A stretch of DNA of 64,000 nucleotides from Ecdyonurus torrentis (lineage: Eukaryota; Arthropoda; Insecta; Ephemeroptera; Heptageniidae), in assembly GCA_949318235.1 (NCBI GenBank), contig OX439133.1, forward strand, positions 14,733,563 to 14,797,562, written 5' to 3'. The notes beneath the pieces are model-generated. The model was not told the DNA's origin and did not search any database. It was given only the letters and a program-made list of their open reading frames with translations. The position numbers and the translations under genes were made by a program. Shown in pieces: positions 1 through 11,838 of the stretch (position 1 is the first letter of the stretch; the number at the start of each line of letters is the position of its first letter).

Positions 1-2
1 GT

Positions 3-956
3 GAAATTAAAATAATAAAATGCGGTATAATACAAGGAGGGGTCTTAAGTGCTAAATTCTTTATAATTTATGTTAACAAAATTTTTAATTTACTAAAATA
101 TTGTAAAGCAAAAATGTTTGCCGATGATTTACTTATGATAGCGGCTCATAGTAACTTTGAAGTTGCAAATAAAATGTTACAAAATGATTTTGATTCAGTT
201 TTGGAATGGTCGCATGATAGGAAAATATTAATTAATAGGAAAAAAACAAAAGTTATGCACATTTTTAATAAGTATACATATACTATGCAAAATATTCAAT
301 TAAGAGCTCATACTAATAAGTGTTTACATAATTTTACTTTAAATTGTAATTGTGAGTTTGTAGAACAAGTAAATAATTATAATTACTTAGGAGCTATTAT
401 TGATCAAACATTTGATTGGGATTTGCATATTATGCAACTGTTAAATAAATTGAGATCTGCAATTTTTAAATTAAAAACAGTAAGATCATATGTGAATGAA
501 CAGACGATGAGACAATTATATTTTTCTTTTGTACATCCACATATATTATACGGTTTATTATCTTATGGTTGTACTAAATCAGGTAAATTATGGGAATTGA
601 AAAAAATGCAAATAAGAATATTAAAAATTTTAAAAAAAGGAAATAAGCTAAAAAGTGATCTTGAATATTTTAAGTACTTTAAGATATTGCCAATAGAAGA
701 AATGTTTAAATGTTCTTTTATTTGTGAAAATTATTTTGAAAATTCTCATGGTATACCGAGAACTCATATTTATAGTACCAGAACAGCAGTGACCAATCCT
801 TTATTTGTACCAAAAATTGTAAATAGATTCACTGAAAGGACAAAAAAATTTTTACTTCCTAAATTATGGAATCAAATTCCATCAGAATTAAAAAGTTTTG
901 CAAATAAAAATGAAACGAAATTTAATATGAAAAAATTCTTTCTTGATAATTTATAA
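3..956 (+). CDS. non-LTR retrotransposon reverse transcriptase, C-terminal part (partial)
   Basis: Reverse transcriptase for target-primed retrotransposition. The frame is already open at base 3, so the protein starts upstream of the window; the ATG at 114 is internal, lying just before the catalytic motif. Two RT signatures can be read: QGGVLSA (about bases 33-53) and the catalytic FADD box (about 117-128). After the RT core comes the usual post-RT region: the PHILYG segment, a basic helix rich in Lys/Leu (LKKMQIRILKILKK), ILPIEEMF, and a C-terminal LWNQIPSELK motif before the stop at 954-956. That closing motif is typical of the CR1/L2/Jockey group of LINEs. No frameshift or stop occurs in the part seen, so the copy is fairly young. 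Clade assignment is from family knowledge, not a search. Confidence 0.85.
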   Translation, partial: EIKIIKCGIIQGGVLSAKFFIIYVNKIFNLLKYCKAKMFADDLLMIAAHSNFEVANKMLQNDFDSVLEWSHDRKILINRKKTKVMHIFNKYTYTMQNIQLRAHTNKCLHNFTLNCNCEFVEQVNNYNYLGAIIDQTFDWDLHIMQLLNKLRSAIFKLKTVRSYVNEQTMRQLYFSFVHPHILYGLLSYGCTKSGKLWELKKMQIRILKILKKGNKLKSDLEYFKYFKILPIEEMFKCSFICENYFENSHGIPRTHIYSTRTAVTNPLFVPKIVNRFTERTKKFLLPKLWNQIPSELKSFANKNETKFNMKKFFLDNL

Positions 957-1041
957 AATGTTGAACAATTTTTTGCTGTTTGTATTGATTAATGATGATT
1001 AATTTTTGCTTCTTGTATTATAAAAATACTTCTCTTAAATG

Positions 1042-1078
<37 letters not shown>

Positions 1079-1261
1079 TTTTTGTGTAAATACGTACTTT
1101 ATTTGCTTTTGAAATATATATAATAAAAAATATGTATATGTAGTAATATAATATAATAAGACATGATTGTGTAACAATAAATGAACCAACCGATAAGGCT
1201 ATGCCTTGGTTGGACTTTGTATATTTGTGTGTTTGAAATAATAAAAAAAAAAAAAAAAAAA
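957..1261 (+). mobile_element. 3' UTR and tail of the first LINE
   Basis: Non-coding tail of the RT element above. It contains a poly-A run (1041-1075), the stem-like segment AACCGATAAGGCTATGCCTTGGTTGG (about 1187-1212; AACCGATAAGGC is the core) and ends in GAAATAATAAAA plus a poly-A run. The same core and an AATAAT-type tail recur near 48905 and 55800, and a related form occurs near 29545, which identifies it as the conserved 3' end of a LINE family. Confidence 0.75.
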
Positions 1262-2681
1262 ATTTTATTTCTGCTAGTAAAAAAAAAACTTTTTTTTTTA
1301 CTTACTTTATGAACAAAAAAAAAGCCGAAAATTATTTAAAAATGAATGCGAATAGAAAATTACTAGCTTAAAAAATAAAAATAAATATAACAATTATTAA
1401 TTACTTGTAATTTTTTTTCTGCTAGCAAAAAAACAATGTTTTTTACTTACTTTTTAAGAAAAATTAAAGTTGAATTCATGAAAAATATACAAAAGTGCAT
1501 GCGAATGAAAAGTTCGTTGTTTAAAAAATCAAAATAAATATAAAAATAATAATTACTTTATATTTATAATTTCTGCTAGCAAAAAAAAACATTTTTTGTA
1601 TTTATTTTATGAAAAAAAAAAAAGCAAAAAATCATGAAAAATATTTGCAAATGAATGCGAATAGAAAATTGCTAGCTTAAAAAATCAAAATAAATATAAC
1701 AAATATTAATTACTTGCAATTTTAATTTCATTTATTTCATAAAATAAGTATACATTAAACATTATTTTATCGCTAGCAGAAATTAAGTTTGCAATGATTC
1801 ACTTATATGATATATTTATTTTGATTATTTAAACCACTAATACTCAATTCGCATGAACTTTAAAATATTTTTCAAGAATTTCTAGTTTTTCATTTCATAT
1901 AAAATAGTACATAAAAATAATTTTTTCACTTGCAGAAATTAAAATTGCAAGTAATTATTACGTTTTATATTTATATTTATTTTTCAAACTACGAATTTTT
2001 GATTCACATGCACTTTTGAATATTTTTAATGAATTCAACCTTTGATTTTTTTTAAATAAGTTAAAAACATTGATTTTTGCTAGCAGAAATTAAAATTACA
2101 AGTAATAAATAATTATTATATTTATTTTGATTTTTTAAGCTACGAATTTTCTATTCGCATTCATTTTTAAATATATTTCATTATTTTCTACTCTTTTATT
2201 TTGTTCATAAAATAAGTACTTAAAAATGGTTTTTTCACTAGCTGAAATTAAAATTGTAAGCGATTATTACTTGTTATATTTATTTTGATTTTTTAAACTA
2301 GACATTTTCTATTCGCATTCATTTTAAAATATTGTTCATTATTTTCTGCTTTTTTTTTTTTTTTTTTTTTTTTTTTTCAAAAACTAATTACATAATTTTT
2401 TTTTTACAGAAATTAAAATTGTAAGTGATTATTACTTTTTATATTTATTTTGATTTTTTATGCTAGTAATTTTCTATTCGCATGCACTTTTAAATATTTT
2501 TCGTGAAAACTTTTTTTTTTTTTTTTTATATATCATAATAAAATAACTACATAAAAATAATTATTTCGCTTGCAGAAATTAAAATTGTTAATGATTCTTA
2601 CCTTTTATATTTATTTTGATTCTTTAAGCTAGTAGTTTTCTTTTCGCATTCATGTTTAAATATTTTTAATGATTTTCGGCG

Positions 2682-2720
<39 letters not shown>

Positions 2721-5010
2721 TTTACATAATAAGTAAAAAATATGTTTTTTTTTCAATAGCAAAAATTAAAATTGTAAGTGATTATTACTTTTTACATTTA
2801 TTTCAATTTTTTGAACTACGAATTTTCTATTCACATGCACTTTCAAATATTTTTCGTGAAAGCATTTTTTTTATCCTTATATAAAATAACTACATAAAAA
2901 TAATTATTTCGGTAGCAGATTTTAAAATTGCAAGTGATTATTATCATATTATATATATATTTTTTTTTAAGCTACGAATTTTTCATTCTAATTCATTTTT
3001 AAATATATTTCATGATTGTATTTTTTTTTTGTTTATTAAGTAAATACAAAAAAATGGTTTTTAACTAGCAGAATTTAAGATTGCAGGTGATTATTACTTT
3101 TAAAATTTATTTTTGATTTTTTGAATTTTGACTTTTCTAAACGCATTTACTTTTCAATATTTTTCATGAAATCCATTTATTTATTTATTTTTTCATATGA
3201 AATACCTACATAACATTTTTTTTTTCACTAGCAGAAATAAAAATTGCAAGTAAATATTACGTTTTATATTTAATTTGATTTTTTAAACTACGGACTTTGC
3301 ATTCGCTACACTATTGAATTTTTTTCATGAATTTTACTTTTTATTTTTATTTTTTAAAAATAAGTAAAAAACATTTTTTGTTTGCTAGCAGAAATTAAAA
3401 TTGCAAGTAATTAATATTTGTTATATTTATTTTGATTTTTTAAGCTAGTAATTTTCTATTCGCATTCATTTGCAAATATTTTTTTCATGATTTTTTGCTT
3501 TTTTTTTTTTTTTCATAAAATAAGTACAAAAAATGTTTTTATCACTAGCAGAAATTAAAATTGTATGTGATAATTACTTTTTATATTTATTGTGATTTTT
3601 TTAACTACGAATTCTCTATTCGCATGCACTTTTAAATATTTTTCGTGACGGCTTTTTTTTCCAGATAAAATAACCACATACACATAAAAAAATTATTTCT
3701 CTAGCAGAAATTGAAATTGCAAGTAATTATTACTTTTTATATTTATTTTAATTTATTAAGCTAGTAATTTTCTATTCGCACGATCTTAAAATTTTTTTCT
3801 TTATTTTCTACTTTATTTTTTTATTTTTTTGTTGTTCATAAAATAAGTACAAAAAAATGTTTTTTTCGCTAGCAGAAATTATAAATATAAGTGATTATAA
3901 CTTTTTATATTTATTTTATTTTTTAAACTACGAATTTTCTATTCGCATGCACTTTTAAATATTTTTCGTGAAAACCTTTTTTTTTATCTTCATATAAAAT
4001 AACTACATTAAAATAATTATTTCGCTTGCCAAAATTAAAATTGTTAGTGATTATTACCTTTTATATTTATTTTGATTTTTTAAACTAGTAATATTCTATT
4101 CGCATTTATTTTTAAATATTTTTAATGATTTTCGGCTTTTTTTTTTGTTTATAAAATAAATACAAAAAAATGTTTTTTCAGTATCAGAAATTAAAATATT
4201 TAAAGTAAATATTACTTTTTATATTTATTTTGATTTTTTAAGCTAGTCATTTTCTATTCGCATACACTTTTAAATATTTTTCGTGAAAGCCTTTTTTTTT
4301 TTTTTTTTTTTATCCTCATAAAATTACTACATAAAAATAATTATTTCGCTTGCAGAAATTAAAATTGTTTTTGATTATTACCTTTTATATTTATTTTGAT
4401 TTTTTAAGCTAATAATTTTCTATTCGCATTCATTTTTAAATGTTTTTGGTGATTTTCAGCTCTTTTTTTTTTTTTTTTTTCTTGTTTGGTTTACAAAATA
4501 AGTACAATTTTTTTTTAACTAGCAGAAATTAAAATTGTAAGTGATTATTACTTTTTATATTTATTTTGATTTTTTGAACCATGAATTTTCTATTCGCATT
4601 CACTTTTAAATATTTTTCCCGAAAGCTTTTTTTTTATCCCCATATAAAATAACTACATAAAAATAACTCTCTCGCTAGAAGAATTTATAATTGCAAGTGA
4701 TTATTACTTTTTATATTTATGTTAAATTTTTTAAGCTAGTAATTTTCTATTCGCATTCATTTTTAAATATTTTACATGATTTTCTTCTTTTTTTTCTTCT
4801 TAAAATAAGGAAAAAAATTGTTTTTTTTCACTAGCAGAAATAAAAATTGTAAGTGATTATTATCCTTTTTATATTTATTTTTCTATATTGAACTATGAAT
4901 TTTTTATTCGCACTAGTTTTTATTATTATTTTTTTTAATTTGCACCTTTTTTTTAGTATAAGTAAAAAGAAAATTATTCACACATGAGAATTGGAAGTTG
5001 CAAGCGAGTT
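1262..5010. repeat. left tandem array, about 155-175-bp degenerate units, with polarity switch
   Basis: About 22-24 units. In plus orientation each unit reads roughly GCTAGCAGAAATTAAAATTG, then AAGTGATTATTACTTTTTAT, a Leu-rich-looking T tract, CTATTCGCATGCACTTTTAA and a poly-T run before the next CATAAAATAAGTAC. AGAAATTAAAATTG-like starts are seen near 1932, 2084, 2242, 2407, 2572, 2758, 2914, 3067, 3228, 3388, 3547, 3702, 3872, 4028, 4182, 4351, 4519, 4676 and 4833. Units at about 1262-1725 are in the reverse orientation (CTGCTAG followed by GCGAATAGAAAAT), so the array inverts near 1730. Poly-T length varies greatly between units. Confidence 0.85.
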
Positions 5011-6400
5011 TCATTTCTATGTTGTGTTTTTAGAAATATCGCTTAGAAGTACAGCAAAACAGAAAAAGGTGTAGTTAAAAAAAATCCTTATTTTGATGGT
5101 AAAAATTATCGAAGTAATTTATGTATTTACTTTTTTTTTCTAGCCTCGTGATATTTTTTAATGAAGCACTTATTATTATTTCTCACTTTACGTTCCCATA
5201 AAATTTAATGTATCTTTAAATTTTAAAATTATCAATTTTTCCTTTAATTATTAAGTATAAAAAGTACGTTAATTTATTATGATTATTTTGTATAATATTT
5301 TTATATATTTTTTGCTTTACATAATTTTTTAAAAACTTTCAAATGTGAATATTTTGATTATCAAAAACGATAGATACATGATTTTTGTACCATGTTGTAG
5401 CACTAATTGAGCACTAATTTTTGACATCATGTGATATTGTAAAAAATAATTTGAAGGGGATTGGCTGTGCTGGCGTGGATCCGCGTTAGCACGGCCAACC
5501 ATTTTAAAAAAAATATGAATAACTTTGTTAACATGATAGCACTAATTCTCGGGTTAGCGGCAGAAATTAGCACTAATTGAGCACTAATTTTTCACAAAGT
5601 TTCATTTCATTCGGACGACATGGCCGTGCTGGTGTGGATCACATCGTCTCATCCCATTTATTAAACCGTGAAAACCTACATATCTACAAAAACAATCTCA
5701 TTTTTATTTTTCCTGTTTAGCACTAATATTTTCACGGATATTGTAAAGATGAAAAAATGGTAAAATTTTTTCATTTTTCTTTTTTAAATTTTTAAATTAG
5801 TTGTTTACTTATTTGTAAGCATGTTTTATACCGATACTAAATTCAAATTACCATGTATTATAAATATTCTTTTTTATTTATCTTGTTTTTTTGACACTAA
5901 CATGTTCTTGATATTTTTCTAACCATATAATATAGTTATTAAGCTTTATAAAATAAATACTAATTTTTTCAGTTTTTATTGAAATATATTCAGCACAAAT
6001 TAAAAACTCTGAAGAAGAAACGCTAGAAGAAATTCAAATTGATTATTACATAATATAATATGTAATATTAATTATGATTTTCTGAACTCTGAATTTTCTA
6101 TTCGTAGGCATTTTTAAATTTTTTTAATGAATTTTTTTTCTATTTTATTTCTTTTCATAAAAGAAAACTTCATAAAAATAATTTTTTTGGTATCAGAAAT
6201 TTAAATTGCAAGTGATTATTACTTGTTATAAATATTTTAATTTTGTAAAGTTTTATTTTTTTATTCGCTTGCAATTTTAAATATTTTTCCTAACATTCTG
6301 TTCCTTTTTTTTTCTTCTTCTTTTTATAAAACAAGTACACAAAAAAAATTATGTTTCCGCTAGTAGAAATTTAATTCGCAAGTGATTATTATTTTTTATT
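5011..6400. repeat. degenerate continuation of the array with AGCACTAATT and GGCCGTGCTGG repeats
   Basis: A block beginning AGCACTAATTGAGCACTAAT occurs near 5400 and again near 5573, each followed by GGCTGTGCTGGCGTGGATC or GGCCGTGCTGGTGTGGATC (5465 and 5620), so a segment of about 172 bp is duplicated. The 5465-5500 part is an imperfect hairpin (GGCTGTGCTGGCG...GCGTTAGCACGGCC). Three decayed units of the main left array reappear at about 6020, 6195 and 6365 (AGAAATTTAAATTGCAAGTG type). No gene is seen. Confidence 0.6.
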
Positions 6401-6442
6401 GGATTAAAGATGCTGTCTATGAAGCATTGGATCCATGTCAGC

Positions 6443-6477
<35 letters not shown>

Positions 6478-6664
6478 TTGATAGAACAAAAGTTTGGGAT
6501 AACTGTAAACTATAGGAACTAGCACTAATTTTCATTGTAGTTGTGTTTTCTGAAGATTAAATTGTTTTGTTTTTATGGATCACGAACGAGAACAGTTGTT
6601 TTGAACACCAAAAATAAAATATCCTGAAGAGTATGCAACTTTTCGTTTTTTACTGCAACGCGGG

Positions 6665-8642
6665 TTGCATTTTTATTTATCTAAGGCGTTATTATTCTTT
6701 ATGATTTCAGATGTGGCGTACTTTTACTTATCACAAGAAGAGTACAAATCAATCAAGCCTATAGATATTCAAGAAAAATCTAACAGAGGGAGAAAATCTG
6801 CGAGAAAAAGATTACCACCAGGCACTTGGTCTCACTTGTTTGCAACAAAGTGCACAATATCTATGAAATTAGCTTGCACAATTAATTTTAAAAGACATTC
6901 CATAAATTCCATTAACCAAATCCAATGCCAGGGATACTGCTCTCAGTGCAAAGCAGATTTTAAAATTCAACAAATTGAATGTGAATCAAATAATGGAATT
7001 AAATTTAGAATCTCTAAATTTAATTTTAATGACAAGTTTATTCATAATCCAAAAATAAAAAGAAAGCTTGCTGGACCACAAAGAAAATTAGCAGCAGAGG
7101 AGGCTAAAAAAAAGTCAACTGAAATGTATAGAAGTGAGTTAGTACGAAAAAATATGAAATATGGTGAGCCTGAACCATCGTACATTCCAACTAGTAATGT
7201 TATTAGGCAGGCTGTAAGTGAAAGTATCATTAGTAACTTAACACATAAAAATCCAATCTTATCAACAAGAATAATGAAACACTCGTTACCATATAATACA
7301 TCAATACATAACATAGGACTTGATCCAATTTATATTGAGTACTGGACAAAAACACAAATTAAACTTTATAAAACAGAAGCTAAAAATTCTAAGTGTTTAA
7401 TTGTTACAGGAGATGCAACTGGTAGTATACTGAAACAAGTCCCCTTAGAAGAAAGAAATAAAGATGCATTATATAAAAAAGAATCTCCAATTTATCTGTA
7501 CCAACTTAATGGTGTGTCTGAGAGTATATCATTCCCTGCAGCTCAGTGTATCAGTAGTTCACATACCTCACTTACCATTTCCTCATTCCTGAATAAATGG
7601 TTATCTGAACACAACAAAATCCCCAACTTGTTCATTTGTGATTTAAGTTTTGCGCTTGTCAATGCAGCATGTAAAACTTTTGCTAAAAGAGAATCACTTA
7701 ACCATTACTTAACAAGCTGTTATGATATTTTGTGTCAAAATGAAACAAAAATGCCTAAGTCAATGATTAGAGTTGATGTTGCACATTTCATTAAAACTGT
7801 GTGTACTTTGAAAATATTCCAAAAATCTTATAAAGAAGTAAAACACTTTTACGTACGTGTTATTGGACAGTTAGTTAGTGTTACAAACTTTGATTTGCTT
7901 AAGAAAATAGCAATTGAATTATTCACTGTAGCAGTATCTGAAGTAGACTCGAATGAAAGTAATGATTCAACAAAAACTGCTGCACAGATTTCAAGAGAGA
8001 ACTTAATGTCATTAATTAAAAATGGCCCTCAGTATGAGCAGTTATTGAATAACCTTAAAATAGATGATATAAATTCTACTGAAATTGTTACTCTAGAGAA
8101 CAATTTGTTTGATAGAAAAACATATAAAATAACTTGGGTGGAGGATGCATACAAAGCCGCACTTACAAATATAAAAGACTCTAAAAATGGCAATTTAAAA
8201 AACACACTCAAAATTAATATTTGCTCAGATTTAAAGAGAATATTAAAAAGATGTCCTTTATGGTCCTCTATAATGTGTTCGGCTTTTAAAGTTGATCCAA
8301 ATGATAGATCTTCAGCCTATACAGAGGCAGAATTTCGCACCATTAAAAAATACGTATGCAAGAGTATTTCTTTGCCTACAAGATGTGACATATTTATTGC
8401 TAAACACTTAGATTACATAGAAGGCAAGATAATAGACTTGAAAGCTGATACCAAGAATAAGAGATACATTTTTTCTGCAGAAGTAGAGAGTTCAAGTACT
8501 GAAAGTGAAGGTGAAGAAAGTGAAAAAGAATCTACCATAGAATGTAATGTAAATTCTGAAGAGAGTGAAATTGAAAATATAATAAAAACTGAAGAAAGTA
8601 AAAATACATATACTGGAAAAAAAAATATCAAAGAAAATGTTA
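6665..8642 (+). CDS. NOF/MULE-like DDE transposase, 3' end in a sequence gap
   Basis: Likely cut-and-paste transposase of the Mutator (MULE) superfamily, closest in style to the NOF protein of Drosophila foldback elements and to many aphid MULEs. The frame is open from a TTG at 6665; the first ATG is at 6701. TTTATGATTTCAG ends at 6710 and could be a 3' splice site, so the true N-terminus is uncertain. Visible features: an N-terminal basic stretch (RGRKSARKR), a Cys cluster CQGYCSQC (possible zinc knuckle), GDATGSI with Asp at about residue 250, LFICDLS with Asp at about 326 (two candidate DDE aspartates 76 apart), RVDVAHFIKT, FYVRVIGQLV, and a Ser/Glu-rich acidic tail before the 200-N gap at 8643. 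About 650 codons are open without a break, unusual in such AT-rich DNA. The third catalytic Glu was not assigned. Confidence 0.75.
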
Positions 8643-8842
8643 NNNNNNNNNNNNNNNNNNNNNNNNNNNNNNNNNNNNNNNNNNNNNNNNNNNNNNNNNN
8701 NNNNNNNNNNNNNNNNNNNNNNNNNNNNNNNNNNNNNNNNNNNNNNNNNNNNNNNNNNNNNNNNNNNNNNNNNNNNNNNNNNNNNNNNNNNNNNNNNNNN
8801 NNNNNNNNNNNNNNNNNNNNNNNNNNNNNNNNNNNNNNNNNN
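8643..8842. other. assembly gap (200 N)
   Basis: Exactly 200 N characters. The size suggests a placeholder, so the true length is unknown. It hides the stop codon of the transposase frame and the junction with the 180-bp tandem array. Translation across the gap is meaningless. Confidence 0.98.
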
Positions 8843-10300
8843 TTAGGCTAATTAGAAAAAAAGTTATATCAATTTTTTAATTTTGTTGGTGCCAATTTGA
8901 CGCGCTCACAGCCCACACACTACTAAAAGTTGAATAACTCTTTTTCTATTTAGCCTAACTGATTGACTTTCGGCCGATAATTATAATTATGAAAATTTTA
9001 AATATTCTGAAAGTTTTGTTGAGTTAGGCCAAGCAGAATTAAAATTATATCAATATTTAATTTTGTGGGGGCTAACTTGACGCGCTCACAGCCCACACAC
9101 TTCTAAAAGTTGAATAACTCTTTTTGTATTTAGCCTAACTGATTGAATTTAGGCCAATATTTAAAATTATGAAAATTTTAAATGTTCTGAAAGTTTTGTT
9201 GAGTTAGGCCAAGCAGAATTAAAATTATATCAATTTTTTAATTTTGTGTGGGCTAACTTGACGCGCTCACAGCCCACACACTACTGAAAGTTGAATAACT
9301 CTTTTTCTTTTTAGCCTAACTGATTGCATTTAGGCCAATATTTAAAATTATGAAAATTTTAAATATTCTGAAAGTTTTGTTGAGTTAGGCCAAGCAGAAT
9401 TAAAATTATATCAATTTTTTAATTTTGTGGGGGCTAACTTGACGCGCTCACAGCCCACACACTACTAAAAGTTGAATAACTCTTTTTCTATTTAGCCTAA
9501 CTGATTGAATTTAGGCCAATATTTAAAATTATGAAAATTTTAAATATTCTGAAAGTTTTGTTGTGTTAGGCCAAGCAGAATTAAAATTATATCAAATTTT
9601 AATTTTGTGGGGGCTAACTTGACGCGCTCACAGCCCACACACTTCTAAAAGTTGAATAACTCTTTTTCTTTTTAGCCTAACTGATTGAATTTAGGCCAAT
9701 ATTTAAAATTATGAAAATTTTAAATATTCTGAAAGTTTTGTTGAGTTAGGCCAAGCAGAATTAAAATTATATCAATTTTTAATTTTGTGGGGGCTAACTT
9801 GACGCGCTCACAGCCCACACACTTCTAAAAGTTGAATAACTCTTTTTCTTTTTAGCCTAACTGATTGAATTTAGGCCAATATTTAAAATTATGAAAATTT
9901 TAAATATTCTGAAAGTTTTGTTGAGTTAGGCCAAGCAGAATTAAAATTATATCTATTTTTCAATTTTGTGGGGGCTAACTTGACGCGCTCACAGCCCACA
10001 CACTTCTAAAAATTGAATAACTCTTTTTGTATTTAGCCTAACTGATTGCATTTAGGCCAATATTTAAAATTATGAAAATTTTAAATATTCTGAAAGTTTT
10101 GTTGAGTTAGGCTAATAAGAAAAAAAGTTGTCTCGATTTTTAATTTTGTGGGTGCCAACTTGACGCGCTCACAGCCGCCACATCGTTTTTTCGTTCATAA
10201 CTCTATTTTCGTGTACAATATTTTTTTAAAAATGATCAAAAAAATTAGTACTAACAAAATACTAAATATTTGGTAAGTTTTATTGATTTAGGCTGGGGTG
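8843..10300 (+). repeat. 180-bp tandem array, eight units
   Basis: The marker GACGCGCTCACAGCC recurs at about 8899, 9079, 9260, 9441, 9621, 9801, 9982 and 10162, giving a period of 180-181 bp. Each unit runs through GTTAGGCCAAGCAGAATTAA, GTGGGGGCTAACTTGACGCG, CACACACT.CTAAAAGTTGA, TTTAGCCTAACTGATTG and ATTCTGAAAGTTTTGTTGAG. The central units are nearly identical. The first and last units share variants absent inside (GGCTAAT.AGAAAAAAAGTT and GGTGCCAA). The left end is hidden by the gap. No coding potential. Confidence 0.95.
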
Positions 10301-10870
10301 TGGGGGCTAACTTGATACACGTGCGTCAAAGTAATAATGTTAACACGTCAATTGTATATATATAAATTTTTGTTTTCGGGAGGGAGGGGGGGGTATACTG
10401 CAGTTAGAGAACTTTAACAAAGTTCTTTAAGTGCAGTTATAGCATTATAAGGTTGTATGTAAAATAATGTAAAGTTATAAAAGGACGTATACTTGTTTCA
10501 TTATTGTTATCGCAATTATTCTTATTTTTACACGTTATATATTTAAATTAAAATGAATTTGAATGGATTTAAAAAATATTTTTTGTTCCAAAAAAAAAAT
10601 TTAATAATATTTTTAATTAAAAAAAAAATATTTTTTTATGATTATTTTATTAACTTATCCTGTTATTTTTAAAGAACAATGACGTATATATTTTGATTGG
10701 ATTTGTATGTGTTTGACATAAGTATAAACTTATTGTAAAATGTCCTATCGTTGATTTTATATTTCGCGATGGTTTATGCATGTAGTTTGTATAGTATCAA
10801 CGGCAACTTATATATAATATAAACTCCTTGCAAACCGAATAACTTTATTATCAAGCAAAATAAATATAAC
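10301..10870. other. non-coding, no feature recognised
   Basis: AT-rich DNA with a G-run (10379-10392) and A/T homopolymers. A GTGGGGGCTAACTTGATAC segment at 10300-10318 may be a last decayed trace of the 180-bp array. No gene or repeat family is recognised beyond that. Confidence 0.5.
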
Positions 10871-11436
10871 TTATATGATCAATTCCAGGCTATCTGGGAC
10901 AAGCGTGACCCAAGCTATCGGAACCTAGTTCAAGTTGATATGGGAATTTATTACCCCAGTCATGAGATTTAATGTAGTAGATTTCAAAAAATTCTCAAAA
11001 AAATTTCCTGGTAGATATGGCGATTTCAAAAAATTGAATGACTGCAAGAACAAAATTAAAAAAGCGTTTATAACTTTTTTTCTAATTATCGTAGAAATAT
11101 AAATTAAACATAAATGATCTCCCAATACATGAGCGCACAAACTACCCCAGTGACCTTTTGACCTTGGAATTTTCCTTAGGTAATTATTTTTTAATTTAAT
11201 TTTTAAATTTCCCGCCACGAGCACAATAACCTTTGTTCTGAGAAATCAAAATAGCACAAATATGCAAAAATATTTCGTGTATAAGAGGTGTTAGTTTTGT
11301 TTTGGAGTTTTTGATACACTTGGAGATATTTGCAATTGCATTAAGTAACCTCGGTGCGCTCAGCCTTATCTTAGCATAAAGTTAACGTTCTTACGTCTAC
11401 TTATTTTTGTCTGCTAAATTTTTACATTAAAATAAT
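10871..11436. repeat. left arm of the 2.7-kb inverted-repeat element
   Basis: Inverted copy of 13033-13597. It starts at TTATATGATCAATTCC and ends just after TACATTAAAATAAT, beyond which the two arms diverge abruptly. Confidence 0.9.
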
Positions 11437-11838
11437 GACACAATATTTTAAATATTTTCCTTTTAAGTAAATGCATTTCTATTAAGAAAAAAGAATATAT
11501 TTTTTTAATTGGAGTGTTTAGGAAAGGTTTTATGATAGTAAAATGAGCATCGCACATGTTATTATTACACTTTGTTAAAAGAAACAAAGTAGTTATTTAC
11601 TTTTACTTTTTATATTTAATTTTTAATTTTAATCAACATTTTAATTATATCACTAGAAATGTACATTTTTGAGAAATAAAACCTAAAATCTAACTTATTG
11701 CACAAACACTCGCACACGGAAAGAACAATAAAAAAAAAAATCTATAAACTGATAACAAATGTAAATTTTAAATTTTGCGCCATTCATTTTAGGTAGGTGT
11801 GCTACGATAATCTAGTTACATGTTATATTAATATATTT

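Noticed and set aside
114..116. ATG at 114 as the start of the reverse transcriptase
   Set aside because: The frame is open upstream to base 3 and reads the QGGVLSA motif, so this Met is internal.
1262..5010. The regularly spaced left array as a CRISPR-like array
   Set aside because: Units are long, diverged and directly adjoining with no unique spacers, in a eukaryotic genome.
8637..8851. Frame extending the transposase across the N gap
   Set aside because: Residues come from undetermined bases, so the continuation and stop are unknown.
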